Assembly: GCA_900546625.1 (NCBI GenBank)
Contig: URDU01000001.1
Span: forward strand, 62,001 to 126,000
Origin: an uncultured Lachnobacterium sp.
Lineage (GTDB): Bacteria > Bacillota > Clostridia > Lachnospirales > Lachnospiraceae
Length of the DNA: 64,000 bases
Direction: 5' to 3'
A model generated the notes under the pieces. The model had not been told where the DNA came from. It was given only the letters and a program-made list of their open reading frames with translations, and ran no database searches. Numbering within the stretch: position 1 is the first letter of the stretch; each line of letters starts with the position of its first letter. The translations under genes and the position numbers were made by a program. Positions 34,856 to 43,066 of this stretch are shown here, in pieces.

Positions 34856-37800
34856 TTGACAAAGACATTTAAGGAAGTTTTCCCTACACTTAAGCTGGAC
34901 AAGGATATGGAGAATCTGCTGGAAACTGCAGATGTCACCAGAATTTCCGTCAACCATGCAAGAGATTTTTACAAAATATATGTAAAAGCAAAACGCCTTA
35001 TTTTCAAAAAAAATATCTGGAAGCTTGAGGAAAGCATTAAAAAACAGATCTTTAAAAGTAAAGATATCACAGTAAAAATTATAGAGTCTTACGAGTTGTC
35101 TTCGCAGTACACACCGAAGACTCTTTTTGATGTCTATTTTGACAGTATTCTTGACGAAATAAACAGTCACAGCGTGCTTTTGTACAATCTGCTGCGCACC
35201 TCAAAATGGAGCTTTACAGATGATACACATGTCACAGTCACACTTGAAGAGACAATAATCGCAAAGACCAGAGGCAATACTGTCATAGAATTTCTTGAGA
35301 AGGTGTTCTGTGAGCGCTGTGGAATGGATTTTATCGTTAATTTGCAGTACGAAAAACCAAAGATCAGCAAATACCGTCAGAATTCAGACAAGCAGATTGA
35401 GCAGGAGGTGAAAAATATTGTAGCCCGCACTAAATTTGCCATGGCAAAGGATGACGGTGACGAAGAAGCTAAGGTGGCTGTCGATGACGGTGCAATGTTT
35501 GTAGGAGGCAATGAAAATGCATCCTCTGCAAAAAAAGGTGTCACATCAGATGCGCCTAAAGCTTCAGACAAGAAAAATGAATCAAAGACAGGCCAGGATA
35601 CTGATAAAAAATTCGAGAAAAAACCTGAGAAGAAGTTTGAAAAGAAGTTTGAGAAGAAGTTCGAGCGCAGGGGCGATTTCAGACGCAAATATGACAATGA
35701 CCCGGATATCGTGTACGGAAGAAGCTTTGATGATGAGGAGATGGCCATTGAAAAAATTGACGGTCCTATCGGTGAGGTTACAATAAAGGGCAAGATCCTT
35801 ACAGTTGAATCACGTGAAATCAGAAACGAAAAGACCATCATTATGTTTGCAGTCACTGACTTTACAGACACCATCATGCTCAAGCTCTTCGCCAGAAATG
35901 ACGACGTAGCAGATATTCTTGCATATATTGCCCCGGGCAACTTTGTTAAGGCAAAGGGAGTTGTGACTGTAGATAAATATGACAGTGATTTGTCAATAAG
36001 CTCAATTGTTGGACTTAAAAAGATACCTGATTTTACCTCAAAGAGGGAGGATACTGCTGCCGAAAAGCGTGTTGAGCTTCACTGTCACACCAAGATGAGC
36101 GACATGGATGGCGTATCTGACGTAAAGGATATTGTGAAATGTGCCATGCGCTGGGGCCACAAGGCCATTGCCATTACAGACCACGGTGATGTGCAGGCAT
36201 TCCCTGACGCTAACCATACGGTGGACGACAAATTCAAGGTCATTTACGGTGTGGAGGCATATCTGGTCGATGATACAAAGGATATTGTGGAGAATGCAGC
36301 CGGGCAGTTGCTGGATGATAAATACGTGGTATTTGATATAGAGACAACAGGCTTTTCTCCGGAAAAGAATAAAATCATAGAAATAGGTGCTGTGAAGGTC
36401 ATCGGTGGTGAGATTGTGGACAGATACTCCACATTTATAAACCCTGAGGTGCCTATTCCGTTCAGAATTGAGGAGCTCACCTCGATAAGGGATGACATGG
36501 TTATCACATCGCCTACTGTGGATGTCATACTGCCACAGTTTATGGAGTTTTGCAAGGACTGTATTATGGTTGCCCACAACGCTGACTTTGATATGAGCTT
36601 TATAAAGCGAAACTGCGCACTGCTTGGCATGGAGTGCAATCCTACAATAGTGGACACGGTGGCTCTTGCGAGAGTACTTCTGCCACAGCTAAACAGATTT
36701 AAGCTGGATACAGTGGCCAAGGCTTTAAATATATCGCTTGACCATCATCACAGAGCAGTGGATGATGCCGCATGTACAGCGGAGATATTTGTCAAATTCA
36801 TTGAAAAGCTGAAGGACAGAGGCATATCGAGCTTAGATGAGGTAAATGCACTGGCTAAATCATCTGTTGAGATGATAAGAAAGATGCCTACATATCACGC
36901 CATCATTCTCGCAACCTGCGACCAGGGGCGTACCAATCTATACAGGCTTATCTCGCTGTCACACATCAAGTATTACAACAAGAGGCCACGAATACCAAAA
37001 TCTGAGTTTAACAAGTACCGTGACGGACTTTTGATAGGCTCAGCCTGTGAGGCAGGAGAGCTTTACAGGGCTATTTTAAACGGACGTCCTCAGGAGGAAA
37101 TCACAAGACTTGTGAATTTCTACGATTATCTGGAGATACAGCCTCTTGGAAACAACGCATTTATGATACGTGACGAGGATTCAGATATTGCTTCAAACGA
37201 TGACCTTATCGATATAAATAAGCGTATTGTTAAGCTTGGAGAGGAATTCGGAAAGCTGGTTGTTGCAACCTGTGATGTGCATTTCTTAAATCCAGAGGAT
37301 GAGGTATACCGCCGTATTATAATGGCAGGAAAGGGCTTTAAGGACGCAGATGAGCAGGCGCCGCTTTACTTAAGGACCACTGAGGAGATGCTTAAGGAGT
37401 TTGAATATCTCGGAAGCAAAAAGGCTGAGGAGGTAGTCATCACCAATACCAATAAAATAGCAGATATGTGTGAGCGTATCTCACCGGTAAGGCCTGATAA
37501 ATGTCCACCGGTCATTGAAAACTCTGACGGGATGCTTCGTGAAATCTGCTACAACAAGGCTCACAGGATGTACGGAGATCCGCTGCCGCCAATAGTTAAG
37601 GAACGTCTTGACAGAGAGCTTAACTCTATTATTTCAAACGGCTATGCCGTAATGTACATCATCGCACAGAAGCTTGTGTGGAAATCAAATGAGGACGGCT
37701 ATCTGGTTGGCTCGCGAGGCTCCGTAGGAAGCTCATTTGTCGCAACCATGTCAGGTATCACAGAGGTTAACCCGCTGCATGCGCACTACCTTTGTACTCA

Positions 37801-39418
37801 CTGCAAATACAGTGATTTTGATTCGCCTGAGGTTAAGGCATTTTCAGGCCGTGGCGGCTGTGATATGCCGGATAAGCTCTGTCCAAAGTGCGGCAGACCG
37901 TTAAGCAAGGAGGGCTTTGATATTCCATTTGAGACCTTCCTCGGCTTCAAAGGAAACAAGGAGCCGGATATCGATCTGAACTTCTCCGGTGAGTACCAGT
38001 CAAAGGCTCATAAGTATACAGAGGTTATTTTCGGAGAGGGACAGACCTTTAAAGCCGGAACCATAGGTACACTTGCGGACAAGACCGCATTTGGTTACAT
38101 CAAAAACTATTACGAGGAGCGCGGTGTCAGAAAGCGTAACTGTGAGATTGACAGGATAGTGCAGGGCTGTGTCGGTGTGCGCCGTACCACGGGACAGCAT
38201 CCGGGCGGTATAGTCGTGCTGCCGATGGGGGAGGAGATTAATACCTTTACACCTGTACAGCATCCCGCCAATGATATGACTGTTGACATCACGACAACGC
38301 ATTTTGACTACCATTCAATAGACCACAACCTGTTAAAGCTCGATATACTCGGACACGATGATCCTACCATGATTCGTATGCTGCAGGATCTGACAGGAGT
38401 TGACCCTACAAAGATTCCGTTAGACGATAAGGCGGTCATGTCGCTGTTTCAGGACACATCTGCTTTGGGCATAGAGCCTGAGGACATCGATGGCTGTCCG
38501 CTTGGAGCTTTAGGTATACCCGAGTTTGGTACCGATTTTGCCATGGGCATGCTCCTTGATACAAAGCCAAAGGAGTTTTCTGACCTCATCCGTATTGCAG
38601 GACTGTCACACGGTACCGACGTATGGCTTGGCAATGCACAGACTCTTATCGAGGAGGGCACAGCTACCATTTCAACCTGTATCTGTACCAGAGATGATAT
38701 CATGACTTATCTGATTTCCATGGGACTTGAATCGGAGGAAGCCTTCAACATCATGGAGAAGGTGCGAAAGGGTATTATCGCAAAGGGCAAATGTCCTCAG
38801 TGGCCGGAGTGGAAGGAGGATATGAAGGCGCATGGCGTACCTGACTGGTATATCTGGTCATGTGAGAAAATCAAGTACATGTTCCCTAAGGCCCATGCTG
38901 CGGCTTATGTTATGATGGCATGGAGAATCGCCTACTGTAAGGTTTTTTATCCGCTTGCATACTACGCTGCATACTTTTCAATCCGTGCCACAGGCTTTTC
39001 ATATGAGCTCATGTGTCAGGGAAAGGACAGGCTCGAAAACTACATGAAGGACTATAAGAAAAGGAAGGATACTCTGTCCAATAAGGAGCAGGATGTATTC
39101 AAGGACATGCGTATCGTACAGGAGATGTATGCCAGAGGCTTTGATTTCATGCCTCTTGATATATACAGAGCTCACCCTAACCGTTTCCAGATAATTGACG
39201 GAAAGCTCATGCCTGCCATAAACAGTATCGACGGACTCGGTGACAATGCCGCTATTTATATTTCAGAAGCGGCAAAGGACGGCCCATTCCTGTCAAAGGA
39301 CGATTTCAGGGAGAGAACCCATGTATCGCGAACAGCCGTAGACCTCATGTCAGATTTGGGACTGCTTGGTTCACTGCCGGAGTCAAACCAGCTTTCACTT
39401 TTCGATTTTGGAGCATAA
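34856..39418 (+). CDS. polC: DNA polymerase III PolC-type alpha subunit with 3'-5' exonuclease
   Basis: Replicative polymerase of low-GC Gram-positives. TTG start after GGGGTG. Order: N-terminal domain (1-~190), a charged linker, OB fold (~300-395), PHP domain (HCHTKMSDMDGVSD, ~405), split by a DnaQ exonuclease (VFDIETTGFSPEKNKIIEIG, about residues 490-510; HHRAVDDAACTAEIF), then the polymerase with GSRGSVGSSFVATMSG, PDIDLNFSGEYQ and the zinc-type cysteines CTHCKY/CPKCGRP. The linker (~residues 245-280) has tandem KKFE units. 1520 aa, slightly longer than the usual ~1440. Confidence 0.97.
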   Translation: MTKTFKEVFPTLKLDKDMENLLETADVTRISVNHARDFYKIYVKAKRLIFKKNIWKLEESIKKQIFKSKDITVKIIESYELSSQYTPKTLFDVYFDSILDEINSHSVLLYNLLRTSKWSFTDDTHVTVTLEETIIAKTRGNTVIEFLEKVFCERCGMDFIVNLQYEKPKISKYRQNSDKQIEQEVKNIVARTKFAMAKDDGDEEAKVAVDDGAMFVGGNENASSAKKGVTSDAPKASDKKNESKTGQDTDKKFEKKPEKKFEKKFEKKFERRGDFRRKYDNDPDIVYGRSFDDEEMAIEKIDGPIGEVTIKGKILTVESREIRNEKTIIMFAVTDFTDTIMLKLFARNDDVADILAYIAPGNFVKAKGVVTVDKYDSDLSISSIVGLKKIPDFTSKREDTAAEKRVELHCHTKMSDMDGVSDVKDIVKCAMRWGHKAIAITDHGDVQAFPDANHTVDDKFKVIYGVEAYLVDDTKDIVENAAGQLLDDKYVVFDIETTGFSPEKNKIIEIGAVKVIGGEIVDRYSTFINPEVPIPFRIEELTSIRDDMVITSPTVDVILPQFMEFCKDCIMVAHNADFDMSFIKRNCALLGMECNPTIVDTVALARVLLPQLNRFKLDTVAKALNISLDHHHRAVDDAACTAEIFVKFIEKLKDRGISSLDEVNALAKSSVEMIRKMPTYHAIILATCDQGRTNLYRLISLSHIKYYNKRPRIPKSEFNKYRDGLLIGSACEAGELYRAILNGRPQEEITRLVNFYDYLEIQPLGNNAFMIRDEDSDIASNDDLIDINKRIVKLGEEFGKLVVATCDVHFLNPEDEVYRRIIMAGKGFKDADEQAPLYLRTTEEMLKEFEYLGSKKAEEVVITNTNKIADMCERISPVRPDKCPPVIENSDGMLREICYNKAHRMYGDPLPPIVKERLDRELNSIISNGYAVMYIIAQKLVWKSNEDGYLVGSRGSVGSSFVATMSGITEVNPLHAHYLCTHCKYSDFDSPEVKAFSGRGGCDMPDKLCPKCGRPLSKEGFDIPFETFLGFKGNKEPDIDLNFSGEYQSKAHKYTEVIFGEGQTFKAGTIGTLADKTAFGYIKNYYEERGVRKRNCEIDRIVQGCVGVRRTTGQHPGGIVVLPMGEEINTFTPVQHPANDMTVDITTTHFDYHSIDHNLLKLDILGHDDPTMIRMLQDLTGVDPTKIPLDDKAVMSLFQDTSALGIEPEDIDGCPLGALGIPEFGTDFAMGMLLDTKPKEFSDLIRIAGLSHGTDVWLGNAQTLIEEGTATISTCICTRDDIMTYLISMGLESEEAFNIMEKVRKGIIAKGKCPQWPEWKEDMKAHGVPDWYIWSCEKIKYMFPKAHAAAYVMMAWRIAYCKVFYPLAYYAAYFSIRATGFSYELMCQGKDRLENYMKDYKKRKDTLSNKEQDVFKDMRIVQEMYARGFDFMPLDIYRAHPNRFQIIDGKLMPAINSIDGLGDNAAIYISEAAKDGPFLSKDDFRERTHVSRTAVDLMSDLGLLGSLPESNQLSLFDFGA

Positions 39419-39455
39419 TCTAGCAGTTTAGCATAAAATCTATACTTTAACAATA

Positions 39456-39515
39456 AAAAATCCACTACTCATTCACAGACTCATAAATCTGTAAATAGGG
39501 TAGTGAATTTTGTGT
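39456..39515. terminator. Bidirectional terminator between convergent polC and xpt
   Basis: Imperfect long hairpin: TCCACTAC (39461-39468) region pairs with GTAGTGAA (39500-39507), with an inner ACAGA/TCTGT pairing (39475-39479 with 39489-39493). A-run AATAAAAAA on the 5' side and TTTTGTGT on the 3' side give T-tracts for both strands. Confidence 0.65.
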
Positions 39516-39542
39516 ATAATACGTATTGATTTCAAATATTAA

Positions 39543-39555
39543 ATCTGAATAGTTA
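39543..39555 (-). repeat. Partial copy of the dispersed repeat core (minus strand)
   Basis: On the - strand reads TAACTATTCAGAT, matching 12 of 13 bases of the core of copies A and B. Its first three bases are the xpt stop codon. May be a remnant or chance match. Confidence 0.35.
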
Positions 39556-40131
39556 ATTTTCTTCAATAAAATCTATCTGATACTCGTCCATGTACTTGAT
39601 TCGTGCAAGTGAGTATACCTCATAGCCCTGCTCGTTGATTTTTCTTCTGCCCGGCTGGAAGGACTTCTCGATAAGGATTCCTATACCGGCAACTGTAGCG
39701 TGAGCCATGCGAAGAAGTCTGATAGCACCTGTAGCAGCCTCTCCATCAGCCATGAAATCATCAATCAAAAGAATATTGTCATCCTCTGAAATAACATCAC
39801 GCGCGAGTGTAAGCTCATAGCTCTTTTCTGTTGTAAAGGAAGTAACCTGTGTCTGGTACAGATCATTATGTAATGTCTTTGATGGCTGCTTCTTTAAAAT
39901 AACAAGCGGTACATTCATCTTGGCTGCTGCCATAAGTGCAGGAGCAATTCCTGAGCTTTCTATTGTGACAACCTTTGTGATTCCCTTATCGGCAAAGTGA
40001 TTTGCGAAATCCTCACCGATGTGCTCCATAAGCACCGGATCCACCTGATGGTTGATAAATTTGTTGACCTTTAAGATATTTGTGCCAATTACCTGGCCAT
40101 CCTTGAGAATTCGATCTTGCAGTTCTTTCAT
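39553..40131 (-). CDS. xpt: Xanthine phosphoribosyltransferase
   Basis: Salvages xanthine to XMP with PRPP. ATG at 40131 is 6-7 bases after GAGG on the - strand; the GTG at 40140 overlaps that site. 192 aa. PRPP-binding loop LLIDDFMADGEAATG (~residues 122-136), ESSGIAPALMAAAKM near 60 and the C-terminal GIGILIEKSFQPGRR are family features. No purine riboswitch fits in the 42-base gap upstream, so it probably shares a transcript with the gene before it. Confidence 0.95.
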   Translation of the reverse strand: MKELQDRILKDGQVIGTNILKVNKFINHQVDPVLMEHIGEDFANHFADKGITKVVTIESSGIAPALMAAAKMNVPLVILKKQPSKTLHNDLYQTQVTSFTTEKSYELTLARDVISEDDNILLIDDFMADGEAATGAIRLLRMAHATVAGIGILIEKSFQPGRRKINEQGYEVYSLARIKYMDEYQIDFIEEN

Positions 40132-40172
40132 TTTGTTCACCTCATAAAAAATAAATTGTAATTATTATAGCA

Positions 40173-40664
40173 CTATTCTTCGACAATATCACTATAAATT
40201 TTAGAATAAATTTCTTCAACCATATGATCGAGGAAGCTTTCCTCAAGCAGGCTGTATTTTTCGGTAATGATTGATGTGATAAGCTCAGCTCTTTTATAGT
40301 ATAAATCACCTGAGCTTACATCGCTTTTTTCATCTGATGATGCCAAAGCCATAAGCTCGTCCCTATGAGTGACGGTCACATACTCCATGATTTCCTTTTC
40401 GAGGGAATTATTCTTATCCATCTTTTTTGAAATGTCCTTAAGCTCCATAAATGACTTGATTCCTATGATAAAAAATATCAAGAAAACAAGCCCCATTACG
40501 ATAGAAATCATGAGCTTGTTTACAGAATCTAAAGCGGCAAGGCTTATAACTCCTGTATCAAGCAGCACAATAGCAATAAGCCCTATCGCACCGACTGCGG
40601 TGAAGCACTGTCCGGTTGCCTTGGTATCCTCGTATCTTTTTTGTTCATCAACGTATATTTTCAT
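40173..40664 (-). CDS. Hypothetical two-helix membrane protein
   Basis: Not recognised. 163 aa on the - strand with GGAGG before the ATG. Two membrane segments (~residues 20-37, [17 protein letters not shown], and ~48-67, [18 protein letters not shown]) then a ~95-residue cytoplasmic helical tail rich in Glu, Asp, Lys and Ser, with no Cys or obvious catalytic motif. Likely co-transcribed with xpt and divergent from rlmH across only 46 bases. Confidence 0.75.
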   Translation of the reverse strand: MKIYVDEQKRYEDTKATGQCFTAVGAIGLIAIVLLDTGVISLAALDSVNKLMISIVMGLVFLIFFIIGIKSFMELKDISKKMDKNNSLEKEIMEYVTVTHRDELMALASSDEKSDVSSGDLYYKRAELITSIITEKYSLLEESFLDHMVEEIYSKIYSDIVEE

Positions 40665-40676
40665 ATGGCCTCCATA

Positions 40677-40704
40677 TTGTTTAATTATAGTTATATGTTA
40701 TAAT
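40677..40704 (+). promoter_or_regulatory. Promoter of rlmH, predicted leaderless
   Basis: TTGTTT (40677-40682), a 16-base spacer and TATAAT (40699-40704). Transcription would begin 6-8 bases after the -10, at 40710-40712, which is the rlmH ATG (40711). No ribosome binding site exists between. The element also lies in the divergent gap with the - strand membrane protein gene. Confidence 0.6.
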
Positions 40705-40710
40705 GAAACG

Positions 40711-41190
40711 ATGAAAATTACAATATTATGTGTAGGAAAAGTTAAAGAAAAATTTTACAGGGATGCGATTGCTGAGTACGCAAAGCGTCTAAGCCGCTAC
40801 TGTAAGCTTGAAATTACTGAGGTCTCCGATGAAAAGACAAACGAGCAGGCCACACAGACAGAGATAGACATCGTAAAAAATAAAGAAGGTGAGAGGCTTC
40901 TTAAAAATATAAAAGACGATGCATATGTATTTTGTCTGGCGATAGATGGAAAGCAGCTTGATTCGGTTGAGCTGTCGCAGAAGATGGATAAGCTTATGAC
41001 AGGAGGCAAAAGTCATCTTATATTTGTAATAGGAGGCTCTCTGGGGCTGTCCGATGAAGTGTTGAAGCGCGCTGACTATAAGCTGTCATTTTCTAAAATG
41101 ACATTCCCACATCAGCTCATGCGCGTTATTTTATTAGAGCAGATTTACAGGTCATTCCGTATCAGCAATAATGAGCCGTACCACAAATAG
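40711..41190 (+). CDS. rlmH: 23S rRNA pseudouridine-1915 N3-methyltransferase RlmH
   Basis: SPOUT methyltransferase acting on helix 69 of 23S rRNA. Start at 40711 gives 159 aa, the exact usual length, beginning [16 protein letters not shown]; any upstream extension runs antisense to the membrane protein gene and is rejected. SAM-binding knot [20 protein letters not shown] (as [13 protein letters not shown] and LKRADYK), then [20 protein letters not shown] (as [11 protein letters not shown] and VILLEQIYR) is intact. Confidence 0.97.
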   Translation: MKITILCVGKVKEKFYRDAIAEYAKRLSRYCKLEITEVSDEKTNEQATQTEIDIVKNKEGERLLKNIKDDAYVFCLAIDGKQLDSVELSQKMDKLMTGGKSHLIFVIGGSLGLSDEVLKRADYKLSFSKMTFPHQLMRVILLEQIYRSFRISNNEPYHK

Positions 41191-41193
41191 CCG

Positions 41194-41222
41194 GCATAAT
41201 TCAGACGAAATAAACATATGTT
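41194..41222 (+). promoter_or_regulatory. Sigma-E-like promoter candidate before yqfC
   Basis: GCATAATT (41194-41201) matches the sporulation sigma-E -35 pattern GHATANNT fully; CATATGTT (41215-41222) matches 6 of 8 of the -10 CATACAHT. Spacing is 13 bases instead of the usual 14 or so. In Bacillus yqfC-yqfD is a sigma-E target, which gives the match some weight. AT-rich context makes chance plausible. Confidence 0.3.
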
Positions 41223-41227
41223 AATAT

Positions 41228-41488
41228 ATGAAGATGCAAAAAGTAACTGATTCGTTCGAGCTTCCAAAGGACATAGTTCTTGGGCTTCCAATTGTAACAG
41301 CATATGGTTATAATGAGCTGACTATAGAAAACCACAAGGGGATTCTGTCATTTTCGGACAAGGCCGTAACTGTAAGGGCAGCAGACAGTACCATCAAAAT
41401 ATCCGGCAGCCGCCTTGAAATAAAGGAATTTACAAAGGATTTAATAATAATAGCCGGTCATTTAAAGGGTGTCATATATGAGTATTAG
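41228..41488 (+). CDS. yqfC: Sporulation-associated protein YqfC
   Basis: 86 aa, family length. Core ELPKDIVLGLPIVTAYGYNEL (as ELPKDIVLGLPIV and TAYGYNEL), ENHKGILSFSDKAVTVR and IKGHL-like end (IIIAGHLKGVIYEY) match the YqfC/YabP-like family, expressed in the mother cell in sporulating Firmicutes. No ribosome binding site precedes ATG 41228 or ATG 41234, so the start is uncertain and leaderless expression is possible. It overlaps yqfD by 11 bases. Confidence 0.85.
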   Translation: MKMQKVTDSFELPKDIVLGLPIVTAYGYNELTIENHKGILSFSDKAVTVRAADSTIKISGSRLEIKEFTKDLIIIAGHLKGVIYEY

Positions 41489-42005
41489 AGCTTATGCAAG
41501 GGTGAGGCTTACAGGCTGCAATATCAGGCGATTCACAAATCTGTGCACGGCAAACCATATTAAAATATGGAACCTTAAGTATGTAAGTCCTAAGGAGTAT
41601 GAGGCCTGCTGCAGTACAAACGATATTTTTCTCATGAAGCCGCACCTGAAAAAGACACATACGAAGCTTCTCGTGGTAAAAAGGCAGGGATACTTTGCTA
41701 TAAAAGCATTCCTATATAAAATACGTATTATTACGGCTGCCATTACCGGTGTTTTGGGTATATATGCACTCATCTGCATGAGAATCTGGCATATTGTGCC
41801 TGATGGAAACCGCTTCACTTATGATGAGTCAGTCATCTCACTTTTAGAGAGCGAACATGTAACAATAGGCAGTCACAAGAGAGCTGATTACAGCCTTCTT
41901 GAAAAGAAGCTCGAGGAAAAATATCCCGATATCACATGGTGCAGCATATACATAGAAAAAACCACCCTGAAAATTGATATATCAGAGGGAATAAATTACA
42001 GGTAA
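41478..42005 (+). pseudogene. yqfD: Truncated stage IV-type sporulation protein YqfD
   Basis: 175 aa against about 390-400 for complete YqfD. ATG 41478 follows AAAGGGTG. Present: the N-terminal soluble region (RVRLTGCNIRRFTNLC, ~7-22), a membrane segment (~80-98, ITAAITGVLGIYALICM), and the start of the extracytoplasmic domain (KYPDITWCSIYIEKTTLKIDI). It stops right where the rest of that domain should begin. The 65 bases to phoH contain no remnant, so the C-terminal half is deleted, not frameshifted. Confidence 0.75.
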
Positions 42006-42008
42006 ATT

Positions 42009-42036
42009 ATGACAAATCTTATTTTTGTGTTATAAT
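42009..42036 (+). promoter_or_regulatory. Sigma-A promoter of phoH
   Basis: ATGACA (42009-42014), a 16-base spacer and a perfect TATAAT (42031-42036), 35 bases before the phoH ATG. It separates phoH and followers from the truncated yqfD. Confidence 0.65.
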
Positions 42037-42070
42037 GAAAAATATTTTTGATTGAAAGGCACATAAACTA

Positions 42071-43066
42071 ATGAGTTTAAATGAAGTATCTATAAAAATA
42101 CCCGGCGAATATATACCAAACGTCTTCGGACAGTTTGATGCCTTCGCCAAAAAAATAGAGCGCACACTGCATGTAACGCTTGTCTTAAGAGATGATTCCT
42201 TAAAGATTATCGGTGCACAGGGAAATATTGATGGCGCAAAGGAAGTGTTTGAGCAGCTCATTGCGCTTGCAAAGAGAGGAAACGTCATCACAGAGCAGAA
42301 TGTAAACTATGCTCTTGCTCTTTTGGAGGAGCATAGAGGCAGTGAGATTGTCGAGATTGACAAGGATATCATTTGCCACACAATTAACGGCAAGCCTGTA
42401 AAGCCAAAGACCATAGGCCAGAAGGAGTATGTCGATGCCATCAGGAAAAAGATGATTGTGTTTGGCATGGGACCTGCCGGAACAGGAAAGACCTATCTTG
42501 CCATGGCAATGGCCATCACAGCATTTAAAAATGAGCAGGTGGGGCGTATTATTCTGACGCGTCCGGCGATTGAAGCCGGTGAGAAGCTGGGCTTTCTGCC
42601 GGGAGATTTGCAGAGCAAGATTGACCCGTATTTGAGACCGTTATATGATGCGCTTTATCAGATAATGGGAGCAGAGAGCTTCCAGCGCAACATGGAAAAG
42701 GGCCTTATAGAGGTGGCTCCTCTTGCGTATATGAGAGGCCGTACACTTGACAATGCATTTATCATACTCGATGAGGCGCAGAATACCACTCCTGCGCAGA
42801 TGAAGATGTTTCTTACACGAATCGGCTTTGGCTCAAAGGTTGTCGTGACAGGTGATGCGACTCAAAAGGATCTGGCACCGGGAGCAAAATCAGGACTTGA
42901 TGTGGCACTTAGGGTGCTTAAAAACATAGATGACATAGGCATATGCAATCTGACAAGCAAGGATGTCGTGCGTCATCCGCTTGTACAAAAAATCGTTCAG
43001 GCTTATGATAATTATGAAAATAAGCAGACTGCAAAGACTGCAAGAAAGCAGAGGAAGGGCAATTGA
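42071..43066 (+). CDS. phoH: PhoH family ATPase
   Basis: RNA-associated P-loop ATPase next to ybeY, probably linked to rRNA processing. N-terminal KH-like region (~10-80), Walker A GPAGTGKTYLAMAMA (~138-152), LTRPAIEAGEKLGFLPGDL, Walker B FIILDEAQNTTPAQMKMFLTR (as FIILDEAQNTT and PAQMKMFLTR), then VVTGDATQKDLAPGAKSGL. 331 aa. GAAAGG site before ATG. Its stop overlaps the next gene's TTG start. Confidence 0.96.
   Translation: MSLNEVSIKIPGEYIPNVFGQFDAFAKKIERTLHVTLVLRDDSLKIIGAQGNIDGAKEVFEQLIALAKRGNVITEQNVNYALALLEEHRGSEIVEIDKDIICHTINGKPVKPKTIGQKEYVDAIRKKMIVFGMGPAGTGKTYLAMAMAITAFKNEQVGRIILTRPAIEAGEKLGFLPGDLQSKIDPYLRPLYDALYQIMGAESFQRNMEKGLIEVAPLAYMRGRTLDNAFIILDEAQNTTPAQMKMFLTRIGFGSKVVVTGDATQKDLAPGAKSGLDVALRVLKNIDDIGICNLTSKDVVRHPLVQKIVQAYDNYENKQTAKTARKQRKGN

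Noticed and set aside
35377-35940. 187-codon - strand open frame opposite polC
   Set aside because: Composition mirrors the Lys/Glu-rich polC linker (Phe/Ser repeats); no start signals and no family pattern.
36038-36720. Two further long - strand frames opposite the PolC exonuclease domain
   Set aside because: Both lie wholly inside conserved polC sequence and are explained by codon bias of the + strand gene.
40132-40172. Guanine/xanthine riboswitch upstream of xpt
   Set aside because: Only about 40 bases separate xpt from the preceding gene, too few for a purine aptamer, and no aptamer core bases are seen.
40369-40710. N-terminal extension of rlmH by 114 codons
   Set aside because: The extension is antisense to the membrane protein gene; RlmH has a fixed length of about 159 aa starting at 40711.
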